A program made the position numbers and the translations under genes. This document shows, in pieces, positions 7,021-16,074 of a stretch of 32,274 nt of DNA. Positions within the stretch are counted from its first letter, which is position 1. Each line of letters opens with the position of its first letter. This stretch comes from Oscillospiraceae bacterium. GTDB lineage: Bacteria; Bacillota; Clostridia; Monoglobales; Monoglobaceae. Below the pieces are notes generated by a model, which worked only from the letters and a program-made list of their open reading frames with translations, had not been told where the DNA came from and made no database searches. The stretch is from contig SVKC01000023.1 in assembly GCA_015068655.1 (NCBI GenBank), positions 1 through 32,274 of the forward strand, given 5' to 3'.

Positions 7021-7731
7021 TCAACGAATTTTCCAATCATCAAGTCCCGATTTGATTGCCGTCATCATACGGGTTTTGAAGTGATGGTCTGTTTCATTTC
7101 TTTCATTAATAAAATCTTTCATTTCCTGACGTTTTGAAACACCATCCATAGGGCACGGATTGTGAACAATGGGAATGTTTTCCCTTTTCGCAAAGCCCTT
7201 TATGTCACCTTCGGCAACATATATGAGGGGTCGTATTACCTTCATATCAATTCTCGAAAGATAAGTCACGGGCGAAAAACAATTCAACCTTCCTTCATAA
7301 AACAACGACAGAAAGAACGTTTCAATAACATCCTCATTGTGATGTCCCAAAGCCACCTTGTTGCAGCCATGCTCTTTTGCAAGGTCATTGACACCGCCTC
7401 GTCGCATCTTGGCACAAAGAGAACAGGGATTTTTCTCTTTTCTTACATCAAACAAAATCTCCGCAATATCGGTATTTTTCACAACATATTCAACGCCAAT
7501 CCTGTCACAAAGCTCCATCACAAGAGAATAATCAACTCCCTCAAAGCCCATATTGAGAGTTACGCCCATAACCTCAAAAGGAACTTCTGAAAACCGTCTG
7601 TAAGCTGCCAAAGCGCAAAGAAGGGCAAGGCTATCCTTTCCGCCCGAAACTCCCACCGCAATTTTATCTCCCGGCTCAATCATATTATAATCCTGAATGG
7701 CACGGCGCATTCCGCTTAAAATTCTTCTCAT
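7021..7731 (-). CDS. TtcA-family tRNA 2-thiocytidine synthase-like ATPase
   Basis: A 236-residue N-type PP-loop ATPase. SGGKDS at 29-34 is the PP-loop that adenylates the tRNA base. Cysteines C103 and C106 (CSLC) and C193 (NPCPMDG) match the three conserved cysteines that hold the [4Fe-4S] cluster of TtcA, which makes 2-thiocytidine 32 in tRNA. GHHNEDVIETFF near 129 is another family motif. It is somewhat shorter than E. coli TtcA (about 310), as many Firmicutes homologues are, and their tRNA target has not always been shown, so I give no symbol. AAGGA precedes the ATG. It lies 39 bp after rdgB and 16 bp before the permease. Confidence 0.85.
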   Translation of the reverse strand: MRRILSGMRRAIQDYNMIEPGDKIAVGVSGGKDSLALLCALAAYRRFSEVPFEVMGVTLNMGFEGVDYSLVMELCDRIGVEYVVKNTDIAEILFDVRKEKNPCSLCAKMRRGGVNDLAKEHGCNKVALGHHNEDVIETFFLSLFYEGRLNCFSPVTYLSRIDMKVIRPLIYVAEGDIKGFAKRENIPIVHNPCPMDGVSKRQEMKDFINERNETDHHFKTRMMTAIKSGLDDWKIR

Positions 7732-7770
7732 AAATCTTTATCCTTTTCAGCACAAGGAAGGGCTCAAACC

Positions 7771-8349
7771 CTATTCCTCAATTTTGAGCTTTGCCAATGC
7801 ACAACCTCTGTGACTGATTGAGTTTTTCACATCTGCCGGAAGCTCTGCCATAGTCTTTCCAAACTGCTCAACAAAAAATACAGGGTCATAACCGAACCCG
7901 TTTTCGCCGTGTTTTTCCGTAAGGATAAGCCCCTCACATTCACCTCTGAAGGTTATTGGTTCACGACCAGGAAAGCTCACTGCAATAACGCAAACAAATC
8001 TTGCCGTTCTTTTTTCTTTTTCAATTCCTTCAAGCTCCGCAAGAAGCTTTTCTATATTCTCATCATCTGTTGCGTTTTCTCCTGCAAACCGCGCAGTATA
8101 AACTCCGGGAGCACCCCCAAGGGCATCAACGCAAAGTCCGCTGTCGTCTGCAATACACGGAAGCCCCGTGGCATTCATAATGGTAACAGCTTTTTTTATT
8201 GCATTTTCTTCAAAGGTGTCGCCATCCTCAATCACATCAAGGTCACCTACACCCGCCTCGTCCTGAGTAATCAAAGTAATTTTTCCGCCCAAAATAGCCT
8301 GCATTTCCTCTGCTTTATGACGGTTTTTGCTTGCAAGTACCAGCTTCAT
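7771..8349 (-). CDS. rdgB: XTP/dITP pyrophosphatase (non-canonical purine NTPase)
   Basis: This enzyme hydrolyses ITP, dITP and XTP to monophosphates, keeping deaminated purines out of nucleic acids. The 192-residue protein shows ASKNRHKAEE at the N-terminus (substrate loop SxNxxK), FEENAIKKA, PCIADDSGLCVDALGGAPGV with the catalytic aspartates near 65, FGYDPVFF, and SHRGCALAKL at the end (usually SHRGKA, here C for K). I start at ATG 8349 because GGGAG lies 8 bp upstream; an in-frame TTG at 8364 overlaps that site. It leads a three-gene operon with a promoter at 8391-8419. Confidence 0.93.
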   Translation of the reverse strand: MKLVLASKNRHKAEEMQAILGGKITLITQDEAGVGDLDVIEDGDTFEENAIKKAVTIMNATGLPCIADDSGLCVDALGGAPGVYTARFAGENATDDENIEKLLAELEGIEKEKRTARFVCVIAVSFPGREPITFRGECEGLILTEKHGENGFGYDPVFFVEQFGKTMAELPADVKNSISHRGCALAKLKIEE

Positions 8350-8390
8350 AATAATATCTCCCAAATGTTTTTGTTAAATTGTATATAATA

Positions 8391-8419
8391 TTTATACCAT
8401 ATTTTTTCGTTGTTGTAAA
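8391..8419 (-). promoter_or_regulatory. rdgB operon promoter
   Basis: TTTACA (8419-8414) and TATAAA (8396-8391) on the - strand are 17 bp apart, about 42 bp before the start codon. Confidence 0.65.
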
Positions 8420-8497
8420 TATTGATAGTTGCAAAAATTAAAATTTTGTGTTATACTGTGTTATGCTATGTTATTTGTGAAAATATGGCAATGGATA

Positions 8498-8515
8498 TAG
8501 TTAAATTTTTAACAA
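8498..8515. promoter_or_regulatory. Rex-type operator upstream of gap
   Basis: The 18-bp sequence TAGTTAAATTTTTAACAA matches the known clostridial Rex consensus TTGTTAA-N4-TTAACAA at 13 of 14 defined positions. It ends 14 bp before the -35 box of gap. Rex is an NADH-sensing repressor that often controls fermentation and glycolysis genes; control of gap here is inferred from site and position. Confidence 0.65.
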
Positions 8516-8529
8516 ATTTAAAAAAAGTC

Positions 8530-8558
8530 TTGTATATTTTCGGATAATCTGGTAAAAT
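8530..8558 (+). promoter_or_regulatory. gap promoter
   Basis: TTGTAT (8530-8535) and TAAAAT (8553-8558) are separated by 17 bp. GGAGG at 8588-8592 is 9 bp from the ATG. Confidence 0.65.
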
Positions 8559-8601
8559 ATAATTAATATATATAATTTTTACATTTTGGAGGTAATCTAT
8601 T

Positions 8602-9612
8602 ATGTCAGTAAAAGTTGCTATTAATGGTTTTGGTCGTATCGGACGTCTTGCATTCCGTCAGATGTTCGGTGCAGAAGGTTATGAGGTAGTTGCAATCAAC
8701 GACCTTACAGATCCCAAGATGCTTGCTCATCTTCTCAAGTATGACTCATCACAGGGTAGATATGACGGTCACACAGTTGTTGCTGGTGAAGACAGCATCA
8801 CTGTTGACGGAAAAGAAATCAAGATTTACGCAATCAAGGACGCAAAGGAATGCCCCTGGGGTGCTCTCGGCGTAGACGTTGTTCTTGAATGTACAGGTTT
8901 CTACTGCTCAAAGGAAAAGTCACAGGCTCACATTGATGCAGGTGCAAAGAAGGTAGTTATTTCTGCTCCCGCAGGCAACGACCTGAAGACAATCGTATTC
9001 TCAGTTAACGAAGATACACTCACAGCTGATGACACAATCATCTCTGCTGCATCTTGTACAACAAACTGTCTTGCTCCTATGGCAAAGACTCTCAACGACT
9101 ATGCTCCCATCCAGAGCGGTATTATGGCTACAATCCATGCATACACAGGCGACCAGATGATTCTTGACGGTCCTCACAGAAAAGGCGACCTCAGACGTGC
9201 AAGAGCAGGTGCTGTTAACATCGTTCCCAACTCAACAGGTGCTGCAAAGGCTATCGGTCTTGTTATTCCTGAACTGAACGGCAAGCTCATCGGTGCTGCA
9301 CAGAGAGTTCCTGTTCCCACAGGTTCAACAACAATCCTTACAGCAGTTGTAAAGGGCAAGGACATCACAAAGGAAGGCATCAACGCAGCTATGAAGGCAG
9401 CAGCTTCTGCTTCATTCGGTTACAACGAAGACGAAATCGTATCTTCTGACATCGTTGGTATCACATATGGTTCACTCTTCGATGCAACACAGACAATGGT
9501 TGCAAAGATTTCTGATGACCTTTACGAAGTTCAGGTTGTTTCATGGTATGACAACGAAAACTCATACACAAGCCAGATGGTTAGAACAATCAAGTATTTC
9601 GCAGAAATCTAA
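8602..9612 (+). CDS. gap: Glyceraldehyde-3-phosphate dehydrogenase, type I
   Basis: This enzyme oxidises glyceraldehyde 3-phosphate to 1,3-bisphosphoglycerate with NAD+ in glycolysis. The 336-residue protein is full length. The N-terminal Rossmann motif is NGFGRIGR (8-15), INDLTD at 32-37 includes the aspartate typical of NAD-preferring enzymes, and [12 protein letters not shown] holds the catalytic cysteine C152. [24 protein letters not shown] follows, and WYDNENSY is near the C-terminus. Its codon use is visibly more restricted than that of its neighbours (many TCA, ACA, GTT and AAG), as in highly expressed genes. It is single, with no pgk or tpi next to it, and has a Rex-like operator upstream and a strong terminator downstream. 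Confidence 0.97.
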   Translation: MSVKVAINGFGRIGRLAFRQMFGAEGYEVVAINDLTDPKMLAHLLKYDSSQGRYDGHTVVAGEDSITVDGKEIKIYAIKDAKECPWGALGVDVVLECTGFYCSKEKSQAHIDAGAKKVVISAPAGNDLKTIVFSVNEDTLTADDTIISAASCTTNCLAPMAKTLNDYAPIQSGIMATIHAYTGDQMILDGPHRKGDLRRARAGAVNIVPNSTGAAKAIGLVIPELNGKLIGAAQRVPVPTGSTTILTAVVKGKDITKEGINAAMKAAASASFGYNEDEIVSSDIVGITYGSLFDATQTMVAKISDDLYEVQVVSWYDNENSYTSQMVRTIKYFAEI

Positions 9613-9630
9613 GAATTACCCGAAAATATC

Positions 9631-9662
9631 AAGAGCCGCAGGACAACCCTGCGGCTCTTTTT
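9631..9662 (+). terminator. gap terminator
   Basis: A perfect 12-bp stem (AAGAGCCGCAGG with its complement, loop of 5) is followed by a T-run, 18 bp after the stop codon. It lies between convergent genes but has few T in the leftward direction. Confidence 0.9.
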
Positions 9663-9669
9663 CAATCAA

Positions 9670-10329
9670 TTATTTTTTGTCAAAATGCATAATTCTCAAT
9701 GTCATTTTTTCCATCCCTGTACTTCCATCTGCAATCTGATACTCCACCGTGCCGTCAGCATTCCACGCACTCTGAACCATCAATGGAATATCAATAACAG
9801 CAGCAAACATCTGTGCTACATTGCCACGAATTGCAGGCTGGTTTACCTCAAGCTCCATATCGGCTGTTATGCCAAGCTTTTGAGCTGTTCTTGTGTACCC
9901 CATAGGAAATCCGCCTGTCTGGTCTGCCATCGGGGCATATCCTATTGCTTTCACAAGTATCTTTATTATTTCTTCATTGGTGACCTCTGCTTCAGGATTA
10001 AAGTTTCCCTTTTCGTCGCCCTCAACAATCCCGACATCCTTCATTACATTAATATAATTCTTTGCCCAATGGCTGTCAGGAACATCAGGAAATGCACTTG
10101 GCTCAATATTATTTGAAAAGCTGTCAACATTAATTCCCTGAACAACACAAATCATTTTTGTTGCTTCTGCACGGGTAATTGTATCCTCAAGTCTCATTTC
10201 ACCATCTTCATCACCAACCATAATTCCGTACTCCTTCAAGTCCTCCAGTTGTTCCTCTGAAGGCATTGCCGAAGCCGAAACAGATACCACCATCAAAACC
10301 GTCACAAAAATACAAATTATCTTTTTCAC
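9670..10329 (-). CDS. Secreted SLH-domain protein
   Basis: A 219-residue exported protein. A signal peptide (KK, hydrophobic run, likely cut after SASA at about 21) is followed by two or three S-layer-homology repeats: ITRAEATKMICV near 50, FPDVPDSHWAKNYI...GIVEGDEKGNFNPEAEVTNEEIIKIL at about 79-127, and a weaker third unit ending IRGNVAQMFAAV. SLH domains anchor proteins to pyruvylated cell-wall polysaccharide. There is no enzyme domain; the last 30 residues form an unassigned tail. The start is GTG with AGGAGG 8 bp before it, and only 15 bp separate it from the M56 protease stop codon. It is the third gene of a BlaI-controlled operon, which is unusual for an SLH protein. Confidence 0.85.
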   Translation of the reverse strand: MKKIICIFVTVLMVVSVSASAMPSEEQLEDLKEYGIMVGDEDGEMRLEDTITRAEATKMICVVQGINVDSFSNNIEPSAFPDVPDSHWAKNYINVMKDVGIVEGDEKGNFNPEAEVTNEEIIKILVKAIGYAPMADQTGGFPMGYTRTAQKLGITADMELEVNQPAIRGNVAQMFAAVIDIPLMVQSAWNADGTVEYQIADGSTGMEKMTLRIMHFDKK

Positions 10330-10344
10330 AAATTCTTCCTCCTT

Positions 10345-11811
10345 TTAATATATAACATAATCACTTTCAATTTTCCAATCATTTCTCATTTCGCCCTTGA
10401 GAACAATGTCATAAGTCTTCTCGGGGTCAAGTTCTTCCATAACATAGGTTGCACCCTTGTCCACAGGAAGTCCGAAGCTATGAACCTCTTTGCCGCTTTG
10501 AGAATCACTGAGAAACACATCCACAACCTCACTGGTATTGGATTGTATAACAAGAGTGATGCACCCTCTTTCATCCGGCTTTATTCCGCATATGGTTCTT
10601 GTATCTCCGCCATCGGAATCAAATTCTCCCGATGCAACCGGAGTACGCAAAATACTTTCTTCAGGCTTTGCAGAAATATCATCTTCCTTTTCCGTATTCT
10701 CCGTGTCTTCAAGCTCTGCCGTTTCCTCCTGTGGTTGTTCAGGCAAAGGCTGTTCGGCCACAGCTTGCACAAATTCCACATCAGGCTGTTCTTCCGTTGC
10801 GGGCTGCTCCACAGTTATCTTTTCTGCAACAGAAACAGATTCAGGCTTTTCCCGTTGTGCAACCTTTGCACCTACGGTTAAAGCTGATACACACACTGTC
10901 ACAAAAGTCAACAATACAATTCCCGCAGCTCCCACAGCATATAAAGCGCAATGTGCGGAGACAGGTTCAAGCACCGCAGAAAACCTTTTTTTCATACATC
11001 TACCATTGTTTGTCAAGCCTGCCAAAACGAAATTTCGTAATTCAGCCTCTTGTTGAGAAAAATCAAGAACAGTTTTGATATATTCCTTTCTCTCATCGTA
11101 GCTGAACCCTTCAACAGCCTTCATATCACAGGAAATCTCACAAGCCTCATCAAGCTGCCCGGCGGCAACATACGCAAGAGGATTGAACCAATGAATACAC
11201 CGCATCAAAACTGCCAGCCACTTCACAAAAAGGTCTCTTCGCTTCATATGAACACCTTCGTGTGCAAGGACATATTTCATTCTGCTGTCATCACTCATAC
11301 CCTCGGGTACAAAAACAACCGCCTTTATCCCGCCAAAAAGTACAGGAGCACCGATAGTCTTGCATTCCATTATTTTTGCGGATTTCAAATTACCGATGCA
11401 AAGCGATTGTTTCATCAACGACCTTTTCAAAACAAGATTACCGACAACCGCCTTCAAAATAAGAAAAGCCGCAACAATTGCCCACAAAACCGCACACACG
11501 AAGAAAAAATCTGTCTCCAAGGTTTGAACCTGCCCCACAGGCTCACTTATTTTGTACAAGCCATCTGTCGTTTCTATTATGTAATCTGTCCGTAAGGGTA
11601 AAGCCGTCTGCCGTGCTTTTTCGGGAAGCTCTATTACCCACTCAAATCTTGCGGGGATAAGCATAACCGCAAGCACCGAAAGCCATGCATAAAACTGCAG
11701 TTTGAAACCAAAAACTCGTTCTGTCAAAGGCTTTGCCGCAAGCAATATACCAACGAGTATTCCGCCCACCGCCGACATAATAAGTATTGCTCTGAATATT
11801 TCCGCAACCAT
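10345..11811 (-). CDS. BlaR1/MecR1-type M56 membrane metallopeptidase with unknown C-terminal domain
   Basis: A 488-residue membrane protein. Three hydrophobic segments (about 5-26, 38-53 and 102-125) and a zinc-protease core with HEGVH at 184-188 and a downstream DEACEISCD (221-229) place it in the M56 family. A fourth helix lies near 290-312. In BlaR1 and MecR1 the external domain binds beta-lactams and the protease then inactivates BlaI. Here the outside part is a Glu/Pro-rich linker of about 80 residues and a small C-terminal domain of about 85 residues without any SxxK penicillin-binding motif, so the signal is unknown. AAAGGAG precedes the ATG. It lies 17 bp downstream of the BlaI-type repressor gene. 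Confidence 0.88.
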   Translation of the reverse strand: MVAEIFRAILIMSAVGGILVGILLAAKPLTERVFGFKLQFYAWLSVLAVMLIPARFEWVIELPEKARQTALPLRTDYIIETTDGLYKISEPVGQVQTLETDFFFVCAVLWAIVAAFLILKAVVGNLVLKRSLMKQSLCIGNLKSAKIMECKTIGAPVLFGGIKAVVFVPEGMSDDSRMKYVLAHEGVHMKRRDLFVKWLAVLMRCIHWFNPLAYVAAGQLDEACEISCDMKAVEGFSYDERKEYIKTVLDFSQQEAELRNFVLAGLTNNGRCMKKRFSAVLEPVSAHCALYAVGAAGIVLLTFVTVCVSALTVGAKVAQREKPESVSVAEKITVEQPATEEQPDVEFVQAVAEQPLPEQPQEETAELEDTENTEKEDDISAKPEESILRTPVASGEFDSDGGDTRTICGIKPDERGCITLVIQSNTSEVVDVFLSDSQSGKEVHSFGLPVDKGATYVMEELDPEKTYDIVLKGEMRNDWKIESDYVIY

Positions 11812-11828
11812 AGCTTTCTCCTTTGCTT

Positions 11829-12194
11829 TTACAAGTCAAACATCTTTCTCAACTCTTCAATATCATCCTTTGTCATACGACCGTTGCCCACAAGCGATAC
11901 CGCAAGCTCACGTGCAGAGCCGCCGTAAAGCTTTGAAATCAACCTTTCGGTCTGCTCGGTTTTGTAATCCTCTCGCCTTAGTGACGGTGAATAGTGAATA
12001 ACACGTCCTACCTTTTCCGAGCATACGGCACCTTTTTCCGCAAGACGCAGAAGCATTGTTCCAACAGTGTTGTATTTCCATTTTCCGTCTTCAATGCCAT
12101 CCGATACCTCCTGAATACTGAGGGGCTTTTCCGCCCGCCACAGCACTTCCATTATTTCAAGCTCTGCAGTGCTTATTTCTTTGTTTTCCTTCAA
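11829..12194 (-). CDS. BlaI/MecI/CopY-family repressor
   Basis: A winged-helix repressor of 121 residues. ISTAELEIMEVLWR is the usual family opening, followed by the recognition region WKYNTVGTMLLRLAEKG and a wing (GRVIHYSPSL); the C-terminal part (LISKLYGGSARELAVSLV...) is the dimerisation and cleavage region. Family members bind TACA-N2-TGTA dyads and are inactivated by the partner M56 protease. I choose TTG 12194 as start because the GGGGGAGG site at 12208-12201 overlaps the longer in-frame TTG (12212) and sits about 6-8 bp before this one; the residues before AELEIM are few either way. Two perfect dyads lie in its own promoter, so it should repress itself, the protease and the SLH gene. 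Confidence 0.9.
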   Translation of the reverse strand: MKENKEISTAELEIMEVLWRAEKPLSIQEVSDGIEDGKWKYNTVGTMLLRLAEKGAVCSEKVGRVIHYSPSLRREDYKTEQTERLISKLYGGSARELAVSLVGNGRMTKDDIEELRKMFDL

Positions 12195-12242
12195 AGCAAT
12201 CACCTCCCCCAAAATACTATTGTCCTTTGCAAAAAACTCTCC

Positions 12243-12292
12243 TACAATTGTAAGTCTAATTATATCTTACACTTGTAGGAAAGTTTTGTCAA
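12243..12292 (-). promoter_or_regulatory. BlaI-type promoter/operator (two dyads)
   Basis: Two perfect TACA-N2-TGTA dyads, TACAATTGTA (12243-12252) and TACACTTGTA (12268-12277), are 25 bp apart centre to centre. They are mirror copies: CCTACAATTGTAAG pairs with CTTACACTTGTAGG apart from one central base. The -35 box TTGACA is at 12292-12287 (- strand). TAAGAT at 12269-12264 is the correctly spaced -10 box and overlaps the distal dyad; a better TATAAT at 12264-12259 is spaced 22 bp. Confidence 0.82.
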
Positions 12293-12303
12293 GAGTTTTT
12301 TTA

Positions 12304-14286
<1,983 letters not shown>

Positions 14287-14306
14287 CTACAATCCTTTCA
14301 GGGCTT

Positions 14307-14537
14307 TTATTTTTCCTTGAGCCGTTTCATTACGTAATCATAACCGCTTTCTATATGAGGCAGAATACAGTTGCTGCAATCCTTGATGGGTTCTCCGTCT
14401 CTTCCTGGAACTGTTTCATAATCACCGCCACATTCCATATTATAAAGGGGACAAAAACAAAACAGACAGTTTATATCTCCCACCTTGTGACAGGGATAAA
14501 ACTCGCAGTCCTTGTTTTCAAAGTATTTGTAGCTCAT
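14307..14537 (-). CDS. Small Cys-rich zinc-finger-like protein (PF04071 type)
   Basis: A 76-residue protein with nine cysteines: CEFYPC, CLFCFC, a lone C in NMECGGD, and CSNC. The layout KYFENKDCEFYPCHK...NCLFCFCPLY...CGGDY...IKDCSNCILPH is that of the cysteine-rich small domain family seen in anaerobic bacteria and archaea, thought to bind metal. Its function is not established. AAAGGAG lies 7 bp before the ATG. It precedes ligA by 23 bp and is probably co-transcribed with it, but nothing else links the two. Confidence 0.8.
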   Translation of the reverse strand: MSYKYFENKDCEFYPCHKVGDINCLFCFCPLYNMECGGDYETVPGRDGEPIKDCSNCILPHIESGYDYVMKRLKEK

Positions 14538-14602
14538 AACCGTTTCTCCTTTAATAGTTTTTTCTTTTTTGAAAGTAACATACCAACTATTCCAACATAA
14601 AT

Positions 14603-14640
14603 GGGCTGTTGTGTCAAGACTCGCTCAACACAACAGCCCC
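14603..14640. terminator. 12-bp-stem hairpin after the PP2C-like gene; shares its arm with the repeat element
   Basis: GGGCTGTTGTGT (14603-14614) pairs perfectly with ACACAACAGCCC (14628-14639). It lies 4 bp after the stop codon of the PP2C-like gene, so it may end that transcript, but no T-run follows on either strand. On the - strand the first 11 bases, GGGGCTGTTGT, equal one end of repeat copy 2. A TTGACA at 14618-14613 inside it, with a weak TGGAAT 17 bp on, could be the promoter of the Cys-rich/ligA pair. Confidence 0.45.
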
Positions 14641-14644
14641 GTTC

Positions 14645-15934
14645 TCACGTAAAATCAATCACCGTTTCATTTTCACCGCTCACTTCGGGAGTTGGTGTCG
14701 GCACAGTTTCAGATGCTGACTCGGTTGCAGGTGCAGGAGCCGTCACAGGTGCCGTTGAAGGAGCAGCTGATGGCTGCACAGCCGGTCGTTGAGGTCCCTG
14801 AACTTCTGTATGTTCCTGAGAGGGTCCCTGAACAGGTCTGGTCGTCTCAGTTGTCTGAGAGCCTTCCGTATCTTCCGATTCCTCATCAACCAAGGGGTCA
14901 TCATCCTGACCGTCTCCCGGGACATTTGTAAAAATATTGAAAATAGGTTCTTCCTCGACATCCTCCTTTGGTATCCATTTGAGTTCTCCCTCGGAATCTT
15001 CTTCAGTACCTATATTTTCCACAATAGTCTTGCAGTAATCAACGAAATCAACTATCGGATTTATAACAAATGAACCCATAAAGAACACCAATCCGCAAAT
15101 AAGCGAAGCAACAACCAATGTTTCAAGGGACTTCACTTCTGTGTCGGCAGCAGGAATCCCATGCCCCACTTCAACAATTTCAACAGAGTATGTTCCGTCA
15201 GGAGCTGCTTCAATCGCTTTGTCTGTAATTCTCAATGCTTTGTCACAAGCTTTTATGCTTTTGTCCTTCAGCACAGACAGAATTCCTTTTTCACCGATAA
15301 CATCAACAACAGCCTTGCTGCAAAGAACAACAAAACCTTTCTTTTTCAACCTGACAGGTTCTGACACAAAAGGAACAGCCTCACATTCATCATCAGCATA
15401 ACCAAGAAAAGGTACTGTTTTCTTTTTTGCAACATCCGTAAGAACAATCCCCTCTTCACCAAGGAAATTCTTCTCCACATCAACAGTTTCGGGAGAGTTC
15501 CCCGACAACTTTTTCATATTTTTTCCGTCAAAATAAAAAACAGGGATACTGCCGATATTGTAAACTCTTGCTACATCCTTTTCAATGTACAGTACCGAGG
15601 TATCAACCTCAAAATGTCTGCCCGCCTTTTCAAAAATATGGCTTCTTATTGCATCATTGGTTTCCTTAAAATACGCTCTGTTTTCAGCATTGAAATCCGA
15701 GCCAAAATACTGTTCCAACAATTCAACAGAAAGGCGTGACAGTTCATTTCCCTCTTCCGCACACCTTGTACCTCCGGAAAGGCCATAAAGATTTCTTGTG
15801 CCAAAATTTCTGTTCTCGTCAAAATAACTCTTCTGCTCAATGTCACGTTTGTAAACACCGTTCAGAAAGTAATTCTCATTATTAACTTTTTGCCCATCGC
15901 CCGCATAGGTCACAACATAGCCCTTGTATCTCAT
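14645..15934 (-). CDS. Degenerate PP2C-fold membrane protein with Pro/Thr/Glu-rich tail
   Basis: A 429-residue protein. Residues 1 to about 260 follow the PP2C phosphatase pattern strand by strand (N-terminal NNENYF at 18-23; YGLSGG at 50-55; VYNIGSIPVFYFDGKNMKKLSGN; a late LCSKAVVDVIGEKGILSVL), but the metal-binding aspartates are replaced: DGxGG is LSGG, the GDS segment is GSI, and the SDG segment is SKA. Catalysis is therefore unlikely. One transmembrane helix (about 272-292) follows, then some 120 residues rich in D/E and then P/T/A. I start at 15934 because GAGGTG precedes it; an in-frame TTG 30 bp upstream lacks a ribosome binding site. It has its own promoter. A role as a binding or scaffold protein is inference. 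Confidence 0.65.
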   Translation of the reverse strand: MRYKGYVVTYAGDGQKVNNENYFLNGVYKRDIEQKSYFDENRNFGTRNLYGLSGGTRCAEEGNELSRLSVELLEQYFGSDFNAENRAYFKETNDAIRSHIFEKAGRHFEVDTSVLYIEKDVARVYNIGSIPVFYFDGKNMKKLSGNSPETVDVEKNFLGEEGIVLTDVAKKKTVPFLGYADDECEAVPFVSEPVRLKKKGFVVLCSKAVVDVIGEKGILSVLKDKSIKACDKALRITDKAIEAAPDGTYSVEIVEVGHGIPAADTEVKSLETLVVASLICGLVFFMGSFVINPIVDFVDYCKTIVENIGTEEDSEGELKWIPKEDVEEEPIFNIFTNVPGDGQDDDPLVDEESEDTEGSQTTETTRPVQGPSQEHTEVQGPQRPAVQPSAAPSTAPVTAPAPATESASETVPTPTPEVSGENETVIDFT

Positions 15935-15998
15935 AAAACACCTCAAATTTGTGTCATTACCCAAAAAGTTAATTACTCAAAATCAATACATTTAATCA

Positions 15999-16013
15999 CG
16001 ACAAATTTTGTCG
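15999..16013. promoter_or_regulatory. Perfect 15-bp dyad in the leader of the PP2C-like gene
   Basis: CGACAAATTTTGTCG has 7-bp arms around one central base, just downstream of the predicted transcript start. Each arm contains TTTGTCG, 7 of 9 positions of a Spo0A box (TTTGTCRAA). It may be an operator; the protein that binds it is unknown. Confidence 0.4.
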
Positions 16014-16024
16014 CTGACTATGTT

Positions 16025-16053
16025 ATTATATCACAGTTTGTCATTCCAGTCAA
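16025..16053 (-). promoter_or_regulatory. Promoter of the PP2C-like gene
   Basis: TTGACT (16053-16048) and TATAAT (16030-16025) on the - strand are 17 bp apart, beginning 22 bp after the stop codon of the upstream gene. Confidence 0.75.
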
Positions 16054-16074
16054 GCAAATCCCCGGTTCACCGGC

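Noticed and set aside
14601-14931. Rightward frames rich in Val/Pro/Ser/Gln opposite the PP2C-like gene tail
   Set aside because: They are antisense shadows of the low-complexity Pro/Thr/Glu-rich coding sequence and have no ribosome binding site.
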